Below, piece by piece: positions 5,260 to 5,573 of a DNA stretch of 5,573 bases (its first letter is position 1; every line of letters starts with the position of its first letter). The position numbers were made by a program, and so were the translations under genes. The notes under the pieces were generated by a model. The model was not told the origin of the DNA. It saw only the letters and a list, made by a program, of their open reading frames with translations, and ran no database searches. Origin of the DNA: WYZ-LMO8 sp964586135 (GTDB lineage Archaea > Thermoproteota > Methanomethylicia > Nezhaarchaeales > WYZ-LMO8); the NCBI GenBank assembly GCA_964586135.1, contig CAZPGS010000061.1, forward strand, positions 1 through 5,573, in the 5' to 3' direction.

Positions 5260-5573
5260 TTACATGCGCACCATCAAAGCCGTTTCGTACATTACTACGA
5301 CCTCACCCCTCTGGTTCCTCACTACGTTTCTAAGCCTGACTATTCCCGTGCCGGGTCTGCTCTTGCTAGGCCTCACCTCTACGACCTCGGATTCGACCCA
5401 TATAGTGTCGCCTATGAACACGGGGGCCGTGAACCTGACGTCGTCCAGCCCAAGAAGGGCCACGACCTCCAAAGAGGACAACCTCCTAGCTCTTAGTGCT
5501 AATCCAGAGGCGACGCTCAGGGTCAATAGTCCGTGGGCGATCCTCTGACCGAAGATCGTTTTCTTCACGTACT
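5260..5573 (-). CDS. MaoC-like hot-dog dehydratase/hydratase, 3' part (5' end beyond the window)
   Basis: The visible C-terminal part (about 104 residues) starts with YVKKTIFGQRIAHGLLTLS, the central helix region of MaoC-like enzymes. DDVRFTAPVFIGDTI follows, then the last beta strands (ESEVVEVR, GIVRLRNVV, GEVVVMYETALMV), ending at TAA 5262-5260. A GTG at 5568 could be read as a start, but family members normally have about 45-50 residues before this point and the frame stays open to the window edge, so it is a truncated gene rather than a short one.

The hydratase motif with the catalytic Asp and His (D-x-N-P-x-H) lies in the missing part, so activity cannot be judged. Members hydrate enoyl-CoAs, often R-specifically, or act on branched C4-C5 dicarboxyl-CoAs. 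Strand and position upstream of the acyl-CoA dehydrogenase support an acyl-CoA role. Confidence 0.88.
   Translation of the reverse strand, partial: YVKKTIFGQRIAHGLLTLSVASGLALRARRLSSLEVVALLGLDDVRFTAPVFIGDTIWVESEVVEVRPSKSRPGTGIVRLRNVVRNQRGEVVVMYETALMVRM

Noticed and set aside
5260..5568. A complete 102-residue MaoC-like protein starting at GTG 5568
   Set aside because: The homology begins mid-domain, the catalytic half is missing and the frame is open to the edge, so the true start lies outside the window.

Overview
The window looks like a piece of a thermophilic archaeal genome, most likely Thermoproteota (Crenarchaeota-like). This is an inference from three things: the AGG-dominated arginine codons of the three acyl-CoA genes, TATA-like boxes about 20-30 bp ahead of start codons, and a two-domain 3-hydroxyacyl-CoA dehydrogenase/enoyl-CoA hydratase of the type known from Sulfolobales and relatives. 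No species can be named.

Layout. Bases 1-91 hold a short leader and perhaps the last codons of an upstream gene. Bases 92-1471 (+) encode a divergent LarA-like (DUF2088, nickel-pincer lactate racemase family) protein. Bases 1472-1744 are a gap rich in short repeats and palindromes, ending in a plausible promoter. Bases 1745-3727 (+) encode a fused (S)-3-hydroxyacyl-CoA dehydrogenase/enoyl-CoA hydratase with both active sites intact. After a 106-bp convergent gap, 3834-4985 (-) encodes an acyl-CoA dehydrogenase. A 274-bp gap follows. From 5260 to the right edge (-) lies the 3' part of a MaoC-like hot-dog hydratase whose 5' end is outside the window.

How the genes fit. The dehydrogenase (acyl-CoA to 2-enoyl-CoA), the fusion protein (2-enoyl-CoA to 3-hydroxyacyl-CoA to 3-oxoacyl-CoA) and the MaoC protein (hydration of an enoyl-CoA, often R-specific) form a beta-oxidation or acyl-CoA conversion cluster. 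The fusion protein is also the architecture used for crotonyl-CoA to acetoacetyl-CoA in the archaeal 3-hydroxypropionate/4-hydroxybutyrate cycle, but nothing else here is specific to that cycle. No thiolase or CoA ligase is visible.

The oddest element is the LarA-like gene. It keeps the Lys and His expected to hold the nickel-pincer cofactor, at the same residue numbers I recall for Lactobacillus LarA, but lacks one catalytic His and the substrate-contacting Arg, Gln and Lys. Its arginine codon use also differs sharply from its neighbours. I see no CRISPR array, tRNA, rRNA or insertion sequence. Apart from the LarA-like gene, the content is conventional archaeal metabolism, and I did not find a clearly new multi-gene system.
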